64,000 bases of DNA from NCBI RefSeq assembly GCF_029892065.1, contig NZ_CP120373.1:744001-808000 (forward strand), written 5' to 3'. Positions 1 through 9,643 of this stretch are shown here, one piece after another. The notes beneath the pieces are model-generated. The model had not been told where the DNA came from, made no database searches, and saw only the letters and a program-made list of their open reading frames with translations. Position 1 is the first letter of the stretch. Each line of letters starts with the position of its first letter. A program made the translations under genes and the position numbers. This DNA comes from Sinorhizobium garamanticum (lineage in GTDB: Bacteria > Pseudomonadota > Alphaproteobacteria > Rhizobiales > Rhizobiaceae).

Positions 1-1
1 C

Positions 2-187
2 AGCCTCGACGGGCCGGTGATCGACATGAACCAGCGCGCTTTCGACGCCCTTGCCTGCGAGAAGCGCCTCATCATTGTCGAGGGTGCGGGCCACCTGTTC
101 GAGGAGCCCGGCACGATGGATCAAGTGATCCGGCACGCGACAGACTGGTTCTTGATCCATCTCGGCAACACACGAAGAGGGACTTGA
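2..187 (+). CDS. C-terminal end of dienelactone-hydrolase-like alpha/beta hydrolase (partial)
   Basis: Only the last 61 codons are in the window; the gene enters from the left edge. The visible motif GAGHLFEEPG looks like the segment carrying the catalytic histidine of dienelactone-hydrolase-like alpha/beta hydrolases, followed by a short helix (ATDWFLIHL). It stops 4 bases before the next start codon, so it is probably co-transcribed with the phosphoribosyltransferase gene. In other bacteria these two activities are often encoded by one fused gene; here a stop codon separates them. The substrate cannot be predicted. Confidence 0.7.
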   Translation, partial: SLDGPVIDMNQRAFDALACEKRLIIVEGAGHLFEEPGTMDQVIRHATDWFLIHLGNTRRGT

Positions 188-191
188 GACC

Positions 192-857
192 ATGGTATCT
201 CCACAGCGAAAATTTGCAGATCGCCGGGATGCGGGACGGCAGCTCGCAGGAGTTCTGGCGAAATATGCTCAGTCGGATCCTCTGATCTTGGCACTGCCGC
301 GCGGCGGCGTGCCCGTGGCATTCGAAGTAGCCAAAGCCCTGCGCGCACCGCTCGAATTGGTCCTGGTGCGCAAGATCGGCGCGCCCGGGCATCCAGAATA
401 TGGCATCGGCGCTGTAGTGGACGGCAGTGATCCGCAGTTCGTGTACAACGAGGAGGCGATGCGCCTCGTCGATCCTAACGCTGCTTACGTCGAGGCCGAA
501 AGCCGGCACCAGCTCGCTGAAATCGAGCGGCGGCGGGAGATCTATCAGGGCGACCGATCGCCGACGCCGACCGAAGGACGTACGGTGATCGTTGTCGACG
601 ACGGGGTCGCGACCGGCAGCACTGTCAAAGTCGCCGTGAAGGCGTTGCGCAAAGCGCGAACCGGCAAGATCATTCTTGCTGTTCCCGTCGCCGCAAGCGA
701 CGCCCTCGAGCAACTGAAAACGGAAGCTGACGACGTCATTTGCCTGCAAGCACCGGACCCGTTCCGGGCGGTCGGCCACCACTATGTCGACTTCGACCAG
801 ACATCGGACGAAGAGGTCACCAGGCTTCTCGACGAGGCTCGCAGCGGCACGGCTTGA
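192..857 (+). CDS. Phosphoribosyltransferase-family protein
   Basis: A 221-aa type I phosphoribosyltransferase fold protein. The PRPP-binding loop VDDGVATGST lies near residues 133-142, after a hydrophobic strand, and the N-terminal LALPRGGVPVAFEVAKAL segment is typical of the PRTase group linked to dienelactone hydrolase-like proteins. A GAGGGAC ribosome-binding site precedes the ATG. The gene follows the hydrolase fragment by 4 bases. Proteins of this group are often near potassium or stress genes, and a kdp operon lies downstream on the opposite strand. The nucleobase substrate is unknown; a regulatory or salvage role is equally possible. Confidence 0.85.
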   Translation: MVSPQRKFADRRDAGRQLAGVLAKYAQSDPLILALPRGGVPVAFEVAKALRAPLELVLVRKIGAPGHPEYGIGAVVDGSDPQFVYNEEAMRLVDPNAAYVEAESRHQLAEIERRREIYQGDRSPTPTEGRTVIVVDDGVATGSTVKVAVKALRKARTGKIILAVPVAASDALEQLKTEADDVICLQAPDPFRAVGHHYVDFDQTSDEEVTRLLDEARSGTA

Positions 858-876
858 GCGACCTGCGTCTTCCAAT

Positions 877-1412
877 CTACGGTGCGCCGTCATCCGCCAG
901 CAGCGAAAAGACTTCCTCACGCGACGACGCGGAACGGATCGCCCGACGATTTCCGTTGAACGCAGCTTTCTGGCCAGGTGGGCCAGCACATTCAGTTGGC
1001 TTCCCTGAACCGGTGTCAGCAACAGGCAGCGTCGTCGACGGCCTCGAAATCAATCGGTTTTTTCAGCCGTATCATCAGGAAGAAGGGGCTCTCGACACCC
1101 GGTACGGGCGCGTGCGGAATGGCAATGCCTTGACCGATGCTACTGCATGTTGCCTTTAATCGTAGCCGATTAAAGGCGAAAAACATGCAACAATTCAAAG
1201 TGCTACAGCGTCCTTTGCGCGTCTGATAAGACACGCGGTGCTGTAGTCGAGCCGAGCTTTTCCCGGTTGCTCAAGGCAAGGAATATTTCGGACGCTCCAA
1301 TGCCGAGCGCCGTTCCGGCGATTTCCGAGATCGTCTGAAGAAGGCTCGTCCTCGATGGAGAGGTCAGATCAAGCCTCACACTCTCCGGACTGATGATTTC
1401 CGAGATTTTCAT
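877..1412 (-). pseudogene. Broken EIIA-Ntr (PtsN-like) gene split by a RIME element
   Basis: Reading from an ATG at 1412, the product starts like a PTS EIIA-Ntr protein and reaches SNREKLGST, then runs into a 107-bp repeat (1140-1246). Beyond it the homology resumes with IGQGIAIPHAPVPGV, which contains the phospho-accepting histidine of the family. Two further frameshifts follow, near 1015-1022 (before LTPVQGSQLNVLAHLARKL) and near 936-945, before the natural C-terminus EEVFSLLADDGAP and a stop at 877-879. Without the insert the frame would be about 143 codons, the normal EIIA-Ntr length. It lies 45 bp downstream of kdpE on the same strand. EIIA-Ntr is known to act on KdpD in E. coli and rhizobia, so this was probably a dedicated partner now lost. 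Confidence 0.85.
1140..1246 (-). repeat. RIME-type mosaic element inside the EIIA-Ntr pseudogene
   Basis: A 107-bp element with two palindromes. One is built on TGCATGTTGCCTTTAATCG and its complement, the other on CTACAGC...GCTGTAG. It matches copies at 23030, 32336, 47567, 50346 and 58375. Here it is inserted in coding sequence between the codons for GST and IGQG of the pseudogene, which shows the element is mobile. Confidence 0.9.
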
Positions 1413-1457
1413 TGCGTCACTTCGCTGTTCGCGCGCTCAAGTGTTGGCTTTGGGCGC

Positions 1458-2153
1458 CTATTCGACCTCGCGCAGGCGGTAGCCGACGCCGGTCTCGGTG
1501 GTGATGTATTGGGGCTGGTCCGGGCTGCGCTCGATCTTCTGGCGAAGCTGCCGAACGTAGACGCGAAGATACTGGACGTCAGTCGATCCGCCCCAAACCT
1601 GGTTCAACAGATACTGGTGCGTGATGACCTTGCCGACATGCTGCACGAGCACGCGCAGAATATCGTACTCCTTGGGCGACAGCTTGATCTCTTTGTCCCC
1701 GATCTTCACGATGCGCTTGACAAGATCGACCGAAAGTTCGCCGGTCTTGAAGATCGGTCGCTCTCCCTGTTGCTGCAGCCTGTGCCGAAGCGCGACCCGG
1801 ATGCGCGCCACGAGTTCCTTCATGCCGAACGGCTTGGTGACATAGTCGTCAGCGCCGATCTCCAGCGCCCGGACGATACCGGTCTCGTCGGTGCGGCTGG
1901 AGAGAATGACGATCGGCAAATCCAGCGCGTCTTCGTTTCGCCATTTGCCAAGGAGGTCGTGGCCAGGCATGTCGGGCAGGCCGAGATCGAGCAGGATCAG
2001 GTCCGGCTGATCCGCGCTCACCTGAGCGATCGCGTCCTTGGCATTGATCGCTTCGATCACCGCATAGCCTTCCGTCGTCAGGCCTACGCGAAGCAGCTTC
2101 CGGATTGCCGGCTCGTCGTCCACGACCAGTATTTTCACGGCAGAAATCGTCAT
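1458..2153 (-). CDS. kdpE: KdpE response regulator
   Basis: A 231-aa OmpR/PhoB-type regulator. The receiver domain has the acidic pocket DDE (residues 12-14), phospho-acceptor D56 in LLDLGLP, and the conserved KPF lysine. The C-terminal winged helix carries LSPKEYDILRVLVQHVGKV and ends GVGYRLREVE. It overlaps the 3' end of kdpD by 4 bp (ATGA type), so the two are translationally coupled. With KdpD it activates kdpFABC transcription under potassium limitation or osmotic stress. Both length and motifs are normal; only the neighbouring EIIA-Ntr gene is damaged. Confidence 0.97.
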   Translation of the reverse strand: MTISAVKILVVDDEPAIRKLLRVGLTTEGYAVIEAINAKDAIAQVSADQPDLILLDLGLPDMPGHDLLGKWRNEDALDLPIVILSSRTDETGIVRALEIGADDYVTKPFGMKELVARIRVALRHRLQQQGERPIFKTGELSVDLVKRIVKIGDKEIKLSPKEYDILRVLVQHVGKVITHQYLLNQVWGGSTDVQYLRVYVRQLRQKIERSPDQPQYITTETGVGYRLREVE

Positions 2154-4855
2154 GTCAGATTTTCCAGATTTGGTCTTTCCGCCGGAATGGGCATCCTGAT
2201 CGTAAAGATCGCGCCCGATCGGTCCGTCCTGTTTCCGGCGGTAATCGTACCGCCCATCGCCTCGACAAATCCCCTGCAGATGGAAAGGCCGAGCCCGGTG
2301 CCGGCCCGGACATGATCGCGCTTTTCGACGCGATAGAAGGAATCGAACACCCGCTCGAGGTCGCCGCTCGGAATGCCCAGGCCCTCATCCATGACCTGCA
2401 GCAAAACGACGTTGCCGTCTGCCCAACCGCGAATCTGGATCGTCGAGTTCGGCGCGGCGTATTTGGCGGCATTGTCGAGAAGATTGAACAGCACCTGCTC
2501 GAACAGGACGGGATCGAGCTTCAACATCGGCAGATCCGGCGGAATGTCGATCAGTGTCCTGTGCCTTGCCAGAATCTTGTTCGCCCGGCTCAAGGCGGTG
2601 CCGACGATGTCGCCGACATAGTGCGAAGAGGCGTTCGGCTGGGTCGCGCCGGATTCGATCCGTGTCATGTCGAGGAGATTGGTGATGAACCGATTGAGAC
2701 GCTCGGATTCATCGACGACGGTCGAAAGAAGGTCGCTGCGGTCTTCCTCCGGCATGGACGCCGAATAGTCACGCAAGGTGCTGGCCGCTCCCATGATGGC
2801 AGCAAGCGGTGTCTTGAGGTCGTGGGAGATCGATGTCAGCAGCGCGGAGCGCAGCCTATCGGCCTCCGCCGCCAGTCTCGCCCGATCGACGTCGGCGACA
2901 AGCTGGATTCGCTCGATGGCAAGCGCCGCCTGATCGCCCAGCGCATCGAAGAGCCGCCGCTGCTCGGGCGTGAGCAGGGGTCCCTGCTTGTCATTGTCGA
3001 GCCCGACTACGCCGATGGCGGTACGCCCAGTCTTCAAGGGGAGATAGAGGCGCTTTGCGCCCGGCAGCGTATCGGCCCCGCGCCCGGCCGGCCGGTCATG
3101 TTCCCACGCCCAGCGTGCAGCGGCGATATCGGCATCGACCAGCGTGTCGTCCGGCGGGTAGCCCGCCTTCACCTCGATCGAATTTTCTTCGGGAAGGAGA
3201 ATGACTACCCTCACCTTCAGCATGGAGGCGATTTGGTAGGCCGTGGCCCAGAGCACGTCATCCAAGGTGCCCGTGCTCGCGAGCTTCTTCGAGAAGAGAT
3301 AGAGGTCCTCGGTCGTCCTTGCCCGCTGGCGCGCGGCGATTGCCTGCCGCTGCACCCGCGCCGTCAGATTGCTCGCGATAACCGCGACGACTAGAAAGAA
3401 GACGAGCGCCAGGACGCTCTCCGGGTCCTCGATCGTCAAGGTGTAGCGGGGCTCGAGAAAGAAGAAGTTGAAAGCCAGCGCGCTCACGACGCAGGCATAG
3501 AGTGCCGGCCACAATCCCGCGGTCAGCGCCGAAGTCAGCACCGCCATCAGGAAGACCAGCGCGATATTCTGGACGTCCAGAACCTGGTCTAGCAGCGCGC
3601 CGAGTGCGAGTGCGGCGGCGATATAGACCGTACTCAAGAGATAGGGCCGGAGTTTGAACTGCGTCGGTGGCGGCGCCGTCTTGATGCCGCGCTGCTCGGC
3701 CGGCGCTGCCGCTGATCCGGAAATCACATGTACGCTGATATCACCCGCATGCCGGATCAGGTCATGGGAGACCGATCCTGCGACGAGCTCGCGCCAGCGG
3801 GACTTGTCGGGCTTGCCGATGATTACTTGGGTGACGTTGTTCGCCGCCGCGTGGCGAAGGATTTCGCTTGCTACGTTCTGTCCGGGAATCGTCGTTGCCT
3901 CACCGCCGAGTTGCTCGGCGAGCCGCAGATGCGCGGCAAGCCGGTCCTTGTCGGCATCGGAGAGGTTGACCGACCGCGACGTCTCGACATGAAGCGCCGC
4001 CCAGGGAGCGCGCAAGCGGTCCGCCTGGCGCTTGGCGTAGCGGACGAGCGACGCCCCACGCGGGTGCTCGTCGACGCAGACGAGCACCCGGTCTCCCGCC
4101 GCCCATGGGCCCGGAATGGCATGCGCCTGCATATGGCTTACAAGCTGCTCGTCCACGCGTTGCGCCGTGCGACGCAGAGCGAGTTCGCGCAAGGCCGTCA
4201 GATTGCCGGGCGAAAAGTAGTTCTGCATCGCCCGTTTTGCCGTCTTCGGCAAATAAACCTTGCCCTCGTGCAGGCGCTTGATCAGGTCGTCCGGCGTCAG
4301 ATCGATGATCTCGATGTCATCGGCGCGATCGATGATCGAGTCCGGTACGGTCTCGCGGACCCGGATGCGCGTGATCTGCGCGACGACGTCGTTGAGGCTT
4401 TCGACGTGCTGGACGTTCAGCGTCGTGTAGACGTCGATGCCGCGCGCGAGGATCTCTTCAACGTCGAGGTAGCGCTTCGCGTGGCGGCTGCCGTCGACGT
4501 TGGTGTGGGCAAGCTCGTCGACGAGAACCAGTTCCGGGCGGCGCGCGAGGACGGCGTCTATGTCCATCTCGTCGAGGAGGTGGCCCTTGTAATCGACCTT
4601 CTTGCGCGGAACGACTTCGAAACCTTCGGCAAGTGCCTGGGTCTCCTTGCGACCATGGGTCTCGACGACACCGACGACGACATCGACGCCTTCGGCCTTG
4701 CGCGCCCTGCCTGAAACCAGCATTTCATAGGTTTTGCCGACGCCGGGCGCAGCGCCGAGGAAGATCTTCAGGCGGCCGCGAGTCTCGCGTTCGGCGTTTT
4801 CAAGGAGAGCGTCCGGCGACGGTCGGGCATCAGTACCGTGTCTCTCGTCAACCAT
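2150..4855 (-). CDS. kdpD: KdpD sensor histidine kinase
   Basis: A 901-aa membrane sensor, normal length. In order: an N-terminal KdpD domain with Walker A GAAPGVGKTYEML (about residues 33-45) and the VDELAHTN segment; a UspA-like domain (about 250-370); four closely spaced membrane helices (about 400-500); a GAF-like region; a dimerisation domain with phosphoacceptor H678 in SISHDLKTPLAA; and an ATPase domain with DEGLGIP and GTGLGLSI. It would sense potassium limitation and phosphorylate KdpE. It is separated from kdpC by 60 bp and overlaps kdpE by 4 bp. The UspA and KdpD domains are the regions through which EIIA-Ntr or c-di-AMP act in other bacteria. Confidence 0.97.
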   Translation of the reverse strand: MVDERHGTDARPSPDALLENAERETRGRLKIFLGAAPGVGKTYEMLVSGRARKAEGVDVVVGVVETHGRKETQALAEGFEVVPRKKVDYKGHLLDEMDIDAVLARRPELVLVDELAHTNVDGSRHAKRYLDVEEILARGIDVYTTLNVQHVESLNDVVAQITRIRVRETVPDSIIDRADDIEIIDLTPDDLIKRLHEGKVYLPKTAKRAMQNYFSPGNLTALRELALRRTAQRVDEQLVSHMQAHAIPGPWAAGDRVLVCVDEHPRGASLVRYAKRQADRLRAPWAALHVETSRSVNLSDADKDRLAAHLRLAEQLGGEATTIPGQNVASEILRHAAANNVTQVIIGKPDKSRWRELVAGSVSHDLIRHAGDISVHVISGSAAAPAEQRGIKTAPPPTQFKLRPYLLSTVYIAAALALGALLDQVLDVQNIALVFLMAVLTSALTAGLWPALYACVVSALAFNFFFLEPRYTLTIEDPESVLALVFFLVVAVIASNLTARVQRQAIAARQRARTTEDLYLFSKKLASTGTLDDVLWATAYQIASMLKVRVVILLPEENSIEVKAGYPPDDTLVDADIAAARWAWEHDRPAGRGADTLPGAKRLYLPLKTGRTAIGVVGLDNDKQGPLLTPEQRRLFDALGDQAALAIERIQLVADVDRARLAAEADRLRSALLTSISHDLKTPLAAIMGAASTLRDYSASMPEEDRSDLLSTVVDESERLNRFITNLLDMTRIESGATQPNASSHYVGDIVGTALSRANKILARHRTLIDIPPDLPMLKLDPVLFEQVLFNLLDNAAKYAAPNSTIQIRGWADGNVVLLQVMDEGLGIPSGDLERVFDSFYRVEKRDHVRAGTGLGLSICRGFVEAMGGTITAGNRTDRSGAIFTIRMPIPAERPNLENLT

Positions 4856-4915
4856 TCGTCTTTCCTCGTTGAGACGATCGAGCCCGCCGCGAGGACGGGC
4901 TCCGACGCCTTCGTC

Positions 4916-5485
4916 TTATTGCGCGCCCTTGCCATCGAGCGCAAGGTTGAGCGCGAGCACGTTCACTCTCGGTTCGCCCATGAAGCCGAGTTCCCGCGCT
5001 TCGATGTGACCATCGACCAGTTCCCTGACCGCGGCCTCGTCCATGCCGCGGGCCCTGGCGACGCGCGGCACCTGGAAGTAGGCGGCTTCCGGGGAAATAT
5101 GCGGGTCGAGTCCGCTGCCGGACGTGGTGACGAGATCCATCGGCACCGGCGCCGAGGGGTTTTCCGCCTTCAGCACCGCGGTATCGGCCTCGATGCGGTC
5201 GATCAGCTTCGCGCTCGTCGGCCCGAGGTTGGAGCCGCTGGATGCGGCAGCGTTGTAGCCGTCGCCGGCGGCAGAGGGACGGCCATGGAAGTAGCCCTCG
5301 CTGCTGAAGGCTTGGCCGATCAGCTCCGAGCCGATCACCTTCCCGTCTTTCTCGATCAGGCTGCCATTGGCCTGGTACGGGAAGAAGGCCTGGGCGATCC
5401 CGGTCATTCCGAGGGGGTAAAACAGTCCGGTTATGGCGGTCAACGCGATGATCATGACGATCGCGGGTCTGAGTTGCTTCAACAT
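4916..5485 (-). CDS. kdpC: KdpC subunit of the potassium-transporting ATPase
   Basis: A 189-aa single-span protein of normal KdpC size. The N-terminal helix ([20 protein letters not shown]) anchors a periplasmic domain with the family motifs [26 protein letters not shown] and DPHISPEAA. KdpC stabilises the KdpFABC complex and assists potassium binding. It starts 11 bp after the kdpB stop with a GGAT-type ribosome site. No internal damage is seen. Confidence 0.96.
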   Translation of the reverse strand: MLKQLRPAIVMIIALTAITGLFYPLGMTGIAQAFFPYQANGSLIEKDGKVIGSELIGQAFSSEGYFHGRPSAAGDGYNAAASSGSNLGPTSAKLIDRIEADTAVLKAENPSAPVPMDLVTTSGSGLDPHISPEAAYFQVPRVARARGMDEAAVRELVDGHIEARELGFMGEPRVNVLALNLALDGKGAQ

Positions 5486-5496
5486 GGAGATGATCC

Positions 5497-7587
5497 TTAT
5501 ACGAGGCCAAGCGCGGTGATGACGACATCGATCGCCTTGATGCCGACGAAGGGCACGATGATGCCGCCGAGGCCATAAATCATGAGGTTTCGCGACAGCA
5601 GCGCGCCGGCGCCGATGGCCCTGTATTTCACGCCCTTCAGCGAGAGCGGGATCAACACGACGATGATCAGCGCATTGAAGATGATCGCCGACAGGATTGC
5701 GCTCTCAGGCGTCGCGAGCCCCATGATGTTGAGCGCACCGAGTTGCGGATAGAACGCCAGGAACATCGCGGGGATGATCGCGAAGTATTTCGCGACGTCA
5801 TTGGCGATGGAGAAGGTCGTCAAGGCGCCGCGCGTCATCAGCAACTGCTTGCCGATCTCGACGATCTCGATGAGCTTGGTCGGGTCGGAATCGAGATCGA
5901 CCATGTTGCCGGCTTCGCGCGCCGCGACCGTGCCGGTGTTCATCGCGACGCCGACATCGGCCTGGGCGAGCGCGGGCGCGTCGTTGGTGCCGTCGCCGCA
6001 CATCGCTACCAGCTTGCCCTTGGCCTGCTCCTCGCGGATGAGGCTGAGCTTGTTTTCCGGCGTAGCTTGCGCCAGGAAATCGTCGACGCCGGCTTCCGCC
6101 GCGATCGCGGCGGCGGTCATCGGGTTGTCGCCGGTGATCATGACGGTTCGAATGCCCATGCGGCGCAATTCGGCAAAGCGTTCGCGGATGCCGCCCTTGA
6201 CGATGTCTTTGAGGTGAACGACGCCAAGCAGCCGGCCGTCCTTGACGACGGCGAGCGGTGTGCCGCCGGACTTGGCGATTTCATCGGCGATTGCCTGGAT
6301 TTCGCGGATCGCCTGCGGTTCGCGCAGGGCCACGGCATTCCCCGGGCTGTTTGCGACCGCCGCAACGGTGTGTTCCACGTGCTGAAGAACGGCATCGACA
6401 GCCCCCTTGCGGATGGTGGAGCCGTCGAAGTCGACGCCGCTCATTCGGCTCTGGGCCGTGAAGGGCACGAAGGCGGCATGCAGGCTGCCCATCTCGCGGG
6501 CGCGGATGCCGTATTTCTCCTTGGCAAGAACGACGATGGAGCGGCCCTCCGGCGTCTCGTCGGCAAGCGACGCGAGCTGAGCGGCATTGGCAAGCTCCTC
6601 GGCCGTGACGCCCGTGACCGGTTTGAACGCCGTTGCCTGGCGATTACCGAGCGTGATCGTGCCGGTCTTGTCGAGCAACAGCGTATCGACGTCGCCGGCC
6701 GCCTCGACCGCGCGGCCCGACATGGCAAGCACGTTGAAGCGCACGAGGCGATCCATGCCGGCGATCCCGATTGCGGAAAGCAGGGCACCAATCGTCGTCG
6801 GGATCAGCGTCACGAAGAGTGCGACGAGCACCAGAACCGGGATATAGCCGCCGGCATAGGTGGCGAAGCTCGGAATGGTGACCGTTGCGAGCAGGAAGAT
6901 CAGCGTCATTCCAGCCAAGAGGATGTTAAGCGCGATCTCGTTCGGCGTCTTCTGGCGTTCGGCGCCCTCGACGAGCGAGATCATGCGGTCGATGAACGTC
7001 GAACCCGCCGCCGCGGTGATCCGCACGCGGATCCAGTCCGACAATACCTGCGTACCGCCGGTGACGGCCGAACGGTCGCCACCGGACTCTCGGATGACCG
7101 GAGCGGACTCGCCGGTGATCGCGGCCTCGTTGACCGACGCCACGCCTTCGATCACCTCGCCGTCGGACGGGATGATGTCGCCGGCTTCGACGAGGACGAC
7201 GTCGCCGACTTTCAGGCTGGTGCCGGGCACGAGTTTGAAGTTCTTGCGGTCGCCGCCTGTCAGCAGCTTGGCCTGGGTTTCCGTCCGTGTGCGCCGCAAA
7301 GAGTCTGCCTGCGCCTTGCCACGCCCCTCGGCAACCGCTTCTGCGAAATTGGCAAAGAGCACGGTGAACCAGAGCCAGAGAACGATCTGAAACGAGAAAC
7401 CGATATTGTCCCCACCGGTCGCGAGATCCCTCATCAAAAGGATCGTCGTGAGGGTGGAGACGACGGCGACGACAAATATCACCGGATTTTTGGCAAGGCT
7501 CCTGGGATTGAGCTTGCGGAATGAATCGCCAATGGCGGGCACGAGGATGCGAGCGTCCATGATGCTCGCGGATTTGGACTGGCTCAT
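5497..7587 (-). CDS. kdpB: KdpB P-type ATPase subunit
   Basis: A 696-aa P-type ATPase. The phosphorylated aspartate is D306 in [12 protein letters not shown]. The actuator-domain loop AITGESAPV and the hinge motif [16 protein letters not shown] are present, as is the serine phosphorylation-loop sequence TGES that in E. coli mediates inhibition. About seven membrane helices are predicted, around residues 30-75, 215-275 and 570-695. It hydrolyses ATP to drive potassium through KdpA. It follows the 57-aa ORF at 7624 by 36 bp. Confidence 0.97.
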   Translation of the reverse strand: MSQSKSASIMDARILVPAIGDSFRKLNPRSLAKNPVIFVVAVVSTLTTILLMRDLATGGDNIGFSFQIVLWLWFTVLFANFAEAVAEGRGKAQADSLRRTRTETQAKLLTGGDRKNFKLVPGTSLKVGDVVLVEAGDIIPSDGEVIEGVASVNEAAITGESAPVIRESGGDRSAVTGGTQVLSDWIRVRITAAAGSTFIDRMISLVEGAERQKTPNEIALNILLAGMTLIFLLATVTIPSFATYAGGYIPVLVLVALFVTLIPTTIGALLSAIGIAGMDRLVRFNVLAMSGRAVEAAGDVDTLLLDKTGTITLGNRQATAFKPVTGVTAEELANAAQLASLADETPEGRSIVVLAKEKYGIRAREMGSLHAAFVPFTAQSRMSGVDFDGSTIRKGAVDAVLQHVEHTVAAVANSPGNAVALREPQAIREIQAIADEIAKSGGTPLAVVKDGRLLGVVHLKDIVKGGIRERFAELRRMGIRTVMITGDNPMTAAAIAAEAGVDDFLAQATPENKLSLIREEQAKGKLVAMCGDGTNDAPALAQADVGVAMNTGTVAAREAGNMVDLDSDPTKLIEIVEIGKQLLMTRGALTTFSIANDVAKYFAIIPAMFLAFYPQLGALNIMGLATPESAILSAIIFNALIIVVLIPLSLKGVKYRAIGAGALLSRNLMIYGLGGIIVPFVGIKAIDVVITALGLV

Positions 7588-7623
7588 GGGAGACTCCAGC
7601 TTGAAACTCTAAGATCACCGCAG

Positions 7624-7797
7624 TCAGACCGCCGTGAACAATGGAATGAGCGCCTCGACGAAGAGCACGATCAACACCACGACGCCCATCATCAGGAGAA
7701 GGATGCTCGATACGCGCGGCGGCTCGACCGGTCCCCGCGCCGCGTGACCGGCGCGAGGATCGACGTGTTTGCGTGACTGCCGGAACCGCTGTTCCAT
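7624..7797 (-). CDS. Small single-span membrane protein between kdpA and kdpB
   Basis: A 57-aa ORF from the ATG at 7797, preceded by GAAGGTGATGTC, a usable ribosome-binding site, and beginning 10 bp after the kdpA stop. The first ~30 residues are polar and basic (MEQRFRQSRKHVDPRAG). The rest is one strong membrane helix (VSSILLLMMGVVVLIVLFVEALIPLF). Canonical kdpFABC operons have no gene here. Its position, ribosome site and topology support a real gene translated with the Kdp pump. An accessory or stabilising role like that of KdpF is an inference. Confidence 0.7.
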   Translation of the reverse strand: MEQRFRQSRKHVDPRAGHAARGPVEPPRVSSILLLMMGVVVLIVLFVEALIPLFTAV

Positions 7798-7807
7798 GAC
7801 ATCACCT

Positions 7808-9511
7808 TCAGAAGGTCTGTCCGAGAAGCATGGCGAGATGCTCGACGATCGGCCCGACGGCAAGCGCCGGGAAGAAGGTCAGCCCGCCAACGATCAGGAT
7901 GACGCCGCCCAAAAGACCGACGAACAGCGCGCCATCGGTCGGGAAAGTGCCGGCGGAGGCGGGTACGGTCTTCTTGGTCACGAGCGAGCCGGCGATCGCG
8001 AGAGCCGGGATGATCACCAGGAACCGTCCGATCAGCATCGAAAGACCGATGGTGATGTTGTACCAGGGCGTATTGCCCGTCAGGCCGCCAAAGGCCGAAC
8101 CGTTGTTGGCCGCACCCGACGTGTAGGCATAGAGGATCTCCGAGAAGCCGTGCGGGCCGGGATTTCCGATCGAGGCGACGCCCATCGGCAGGACCGCGGC
8201 AATGGCCGTAAAGATCAGCATCGCTGCCGGCAGGCACAACACCGCGAGGACGGCCATCTTGATCTCTTTCGCCTCGATCTTCTTGCCGAGATATTCCGGC
8301 GTGCGTCCGACCATCAGCCCGGCGACGAAGATCGCCAGGACGACGAACAGGAGGATGCCGTAGAAGCCGGCGCCGACGCCGCCGACGATGATCTCTCCAA
8401 GCTCCATGTTGATGAGCGGAATGAGGCCGCCGAGCGCCGTGAAGCTGCCATGCATTGCGTTGACAGCGCCGCAGGAAGCAGCCGTGGTGATCACGGCAAA
8501 AAGTGCCGACAGCGAAATGCCGAAGCGGACTTCCTTGCCTTCCATATTGCCACCTTCAAGGCCAAGCGCATGGACGAGCGGATTGCCGGTGGCCTCGGCC
8601 CAATAGCAGACGACAACACCGGCGAGGAAAAGGACGCCCATGGTCGCGAGGATGGCCCAGCCCTGACGCTCGTTGCCGACCATGCGGCCGAAGACATTGG
8701 TGAGAGCCGCACCGATCGCGAAGATCGAGACCATCTGGATCAGGTTCGAGATCGCGTCCGGATTCTCGAACGGATGCGCCGCATTGGCGTTGAAGAAGCC
8801 GCCGCCATTGGTGCCCAGCATCTTGATGGCGATTTGCGAGGCAACGGGGCCGACGGCTATCGTCTGCTCAGCGCCTTCGAGTGTCGTCGCGTTGACGTAG
8901 GCGCCAAGGGTCTGCGGCATGCCGAGATAAACGTAGACGAGCGTCAGTACGACACAGATGGGCAACAGCACATAAAGTGTGCTTCGGGTCATATCGACCC
9001 AGAAATTGCCGATCGACTTCACCGATGCCCTGGCGAAACCGCGGATCAGGGCCACGGCGATCACAATGCCGGTCGCAGCCGAGACGAAATTCTGCACCGT
9101 CAGGCCGGCCATCTGCGCGAGATAGGACATCGTGCTTTCGCCGCCGTAGTTCTGCCAATTGGTATTGGTCATGAAACTCGCCGCCGTGTTGAAAGCAAGC
9201 TCCGGTGGAACGGCGCTCATGCCGGCCGGATTGAACGGCAAGGCGCCCTGTAAACGTTGTAGGAAATAGAGAAGCAGGAAGCCGGCGAGATTGAAGAAAA
9301 GCACAGCCGCGGCATAGGCAGTCCAATGCTGCTCCTCGCGCTCGCTCGTTCCTGCAATCCGGTAGAGAGTGCGCTCGATTGGGCCGAAGACGATCGAAAG
9401 AACCGTGCGCTCGCCATTAAAGACGCGCATCATGTAACCGCCAAGCGGCTTCACGAGCAAAATGACGATCCCGCAGAAGACGAGGATCTGTATCCATCCG
9501 TTGAGAGTCAT
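7808..9511 (-). CDS. kdpA: KdpA potassium-channel subunit
   Basis: A 567-aa polytopic protein with about ten membrane helices, close to the 557 aa of E. coli KdpA. The family's four pore segments are visible, with filter-type sequences [42 protein letters not shown] and [14 protein letters not shown]. It selects and translocates potassium in the KdpFABC complex. It is preceded by kdpF with a 27-bp gap and followed by the 57-aa ORF at 7624. Confidence 0.97.
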   Translation of the reverse strand: MTLNGWIQILVFCGIVILLVKPLGGYMMRVFNGERTVLSIVFGPIERTLYRIAGTSEREEQHWTAYAAAVLFFNLAGFLLLYFLQRLQGALPFNPAGMSAVPPELAFNTAASFMTNTNWQNYGGESTMSYLAQMAGLTVQNFVSAATGIVIAVALIRGFARASVKSIGNFWVDMTRSTLYVLLPICVVLTLVYVYLGMPQTLGAYVNATTLEGAEQTIAVGPVASQIAIKMLGTNGGGFFNANAAHPFENPDAISNLIQMVSIFAIGAALTNVFGRMVGNERQGWAILATMGVLFLAGVVVCYWAEATGNPLVHALGLEGGNMEGKEVRFGISLSALFAVITTAASCGAVNAMHGSFTALGGLIPLINMELGEIIVGGVGAGFYGILLFVVLAIFVAGLMVGRTPEYLGKKIEAKEIKMAVLAVLCLPAAMLIFTAIAAVLPMGVASIGNPGPHGFSEILYAYTSGAANNGSAFGGLTGNTPWYNITIGLSMLIGRFLVIIPALAIAGSLVTKKTVPASAGTFPTDGALFVGLLGGVILIVGGLTFFPALAVGPIVEHLAMLLGQTF

Positions 9512-9538
9512 AAACGTGGCTTTCCGGGTGCTGTGCGA

Positions 9539-9628
9539 TCAAAACCGCTCTGGACGAACGAGCGCGTAGATCAGGTAGGTGAAGAGAAACACCGTTACGG
9601 CGCCACCAAGAATGTATTCGACGAACAT
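9539..9628 (-). CDS. kdpF: KdpF small lipid-like subunit
   Basis: A 29-aa ORF, MFVEYILGGAVTVFLF then TYLIYALVRPERF, with a single membrane helix ending in the ALVRPERF tail characteristic of KdpF (compare ALLRPERF). It lies immediately upstream of kdpA on the same strand. KdpF stabilises the Kdp complex. The ribosome site (GAGTGAACAAATT) is only moderate. Confidence 0.93.
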   Translation of the reverse strand: MFVEYILGGAVTVFLFTYLIYALVRPERF

Positions 9629-9643
9629 AATTTGTTCACTCTT

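Noticed and set aside
72..1022. Long minus-strand frame opposite the hydrolase end and the phosphoribosyltransferase gene
   Set aside because: Shadow of the plus-strand genes; only its first ~25 residues (LTPVQGSQLNVLAHLARKL) are real, as part of the EIIA-Ntr pseudogene.
1140..1246. Insertion sequence with transposase
   Set aside because: The element is only 107 bp with no coding capacity; it is a small palindromic mosaic repeat.
2105..3394. Plus-strand 429-codon frame over kdpD
   Set aside because: High-GC shadow of kdpD with Arg/Gly-rich composition and no domain.
5743..7524. 593-codon plus-strand frame over kdpB
   Set aside because: Shadow frame opposite a clear P-type ATPase; composition is charged and disordered with no motif.
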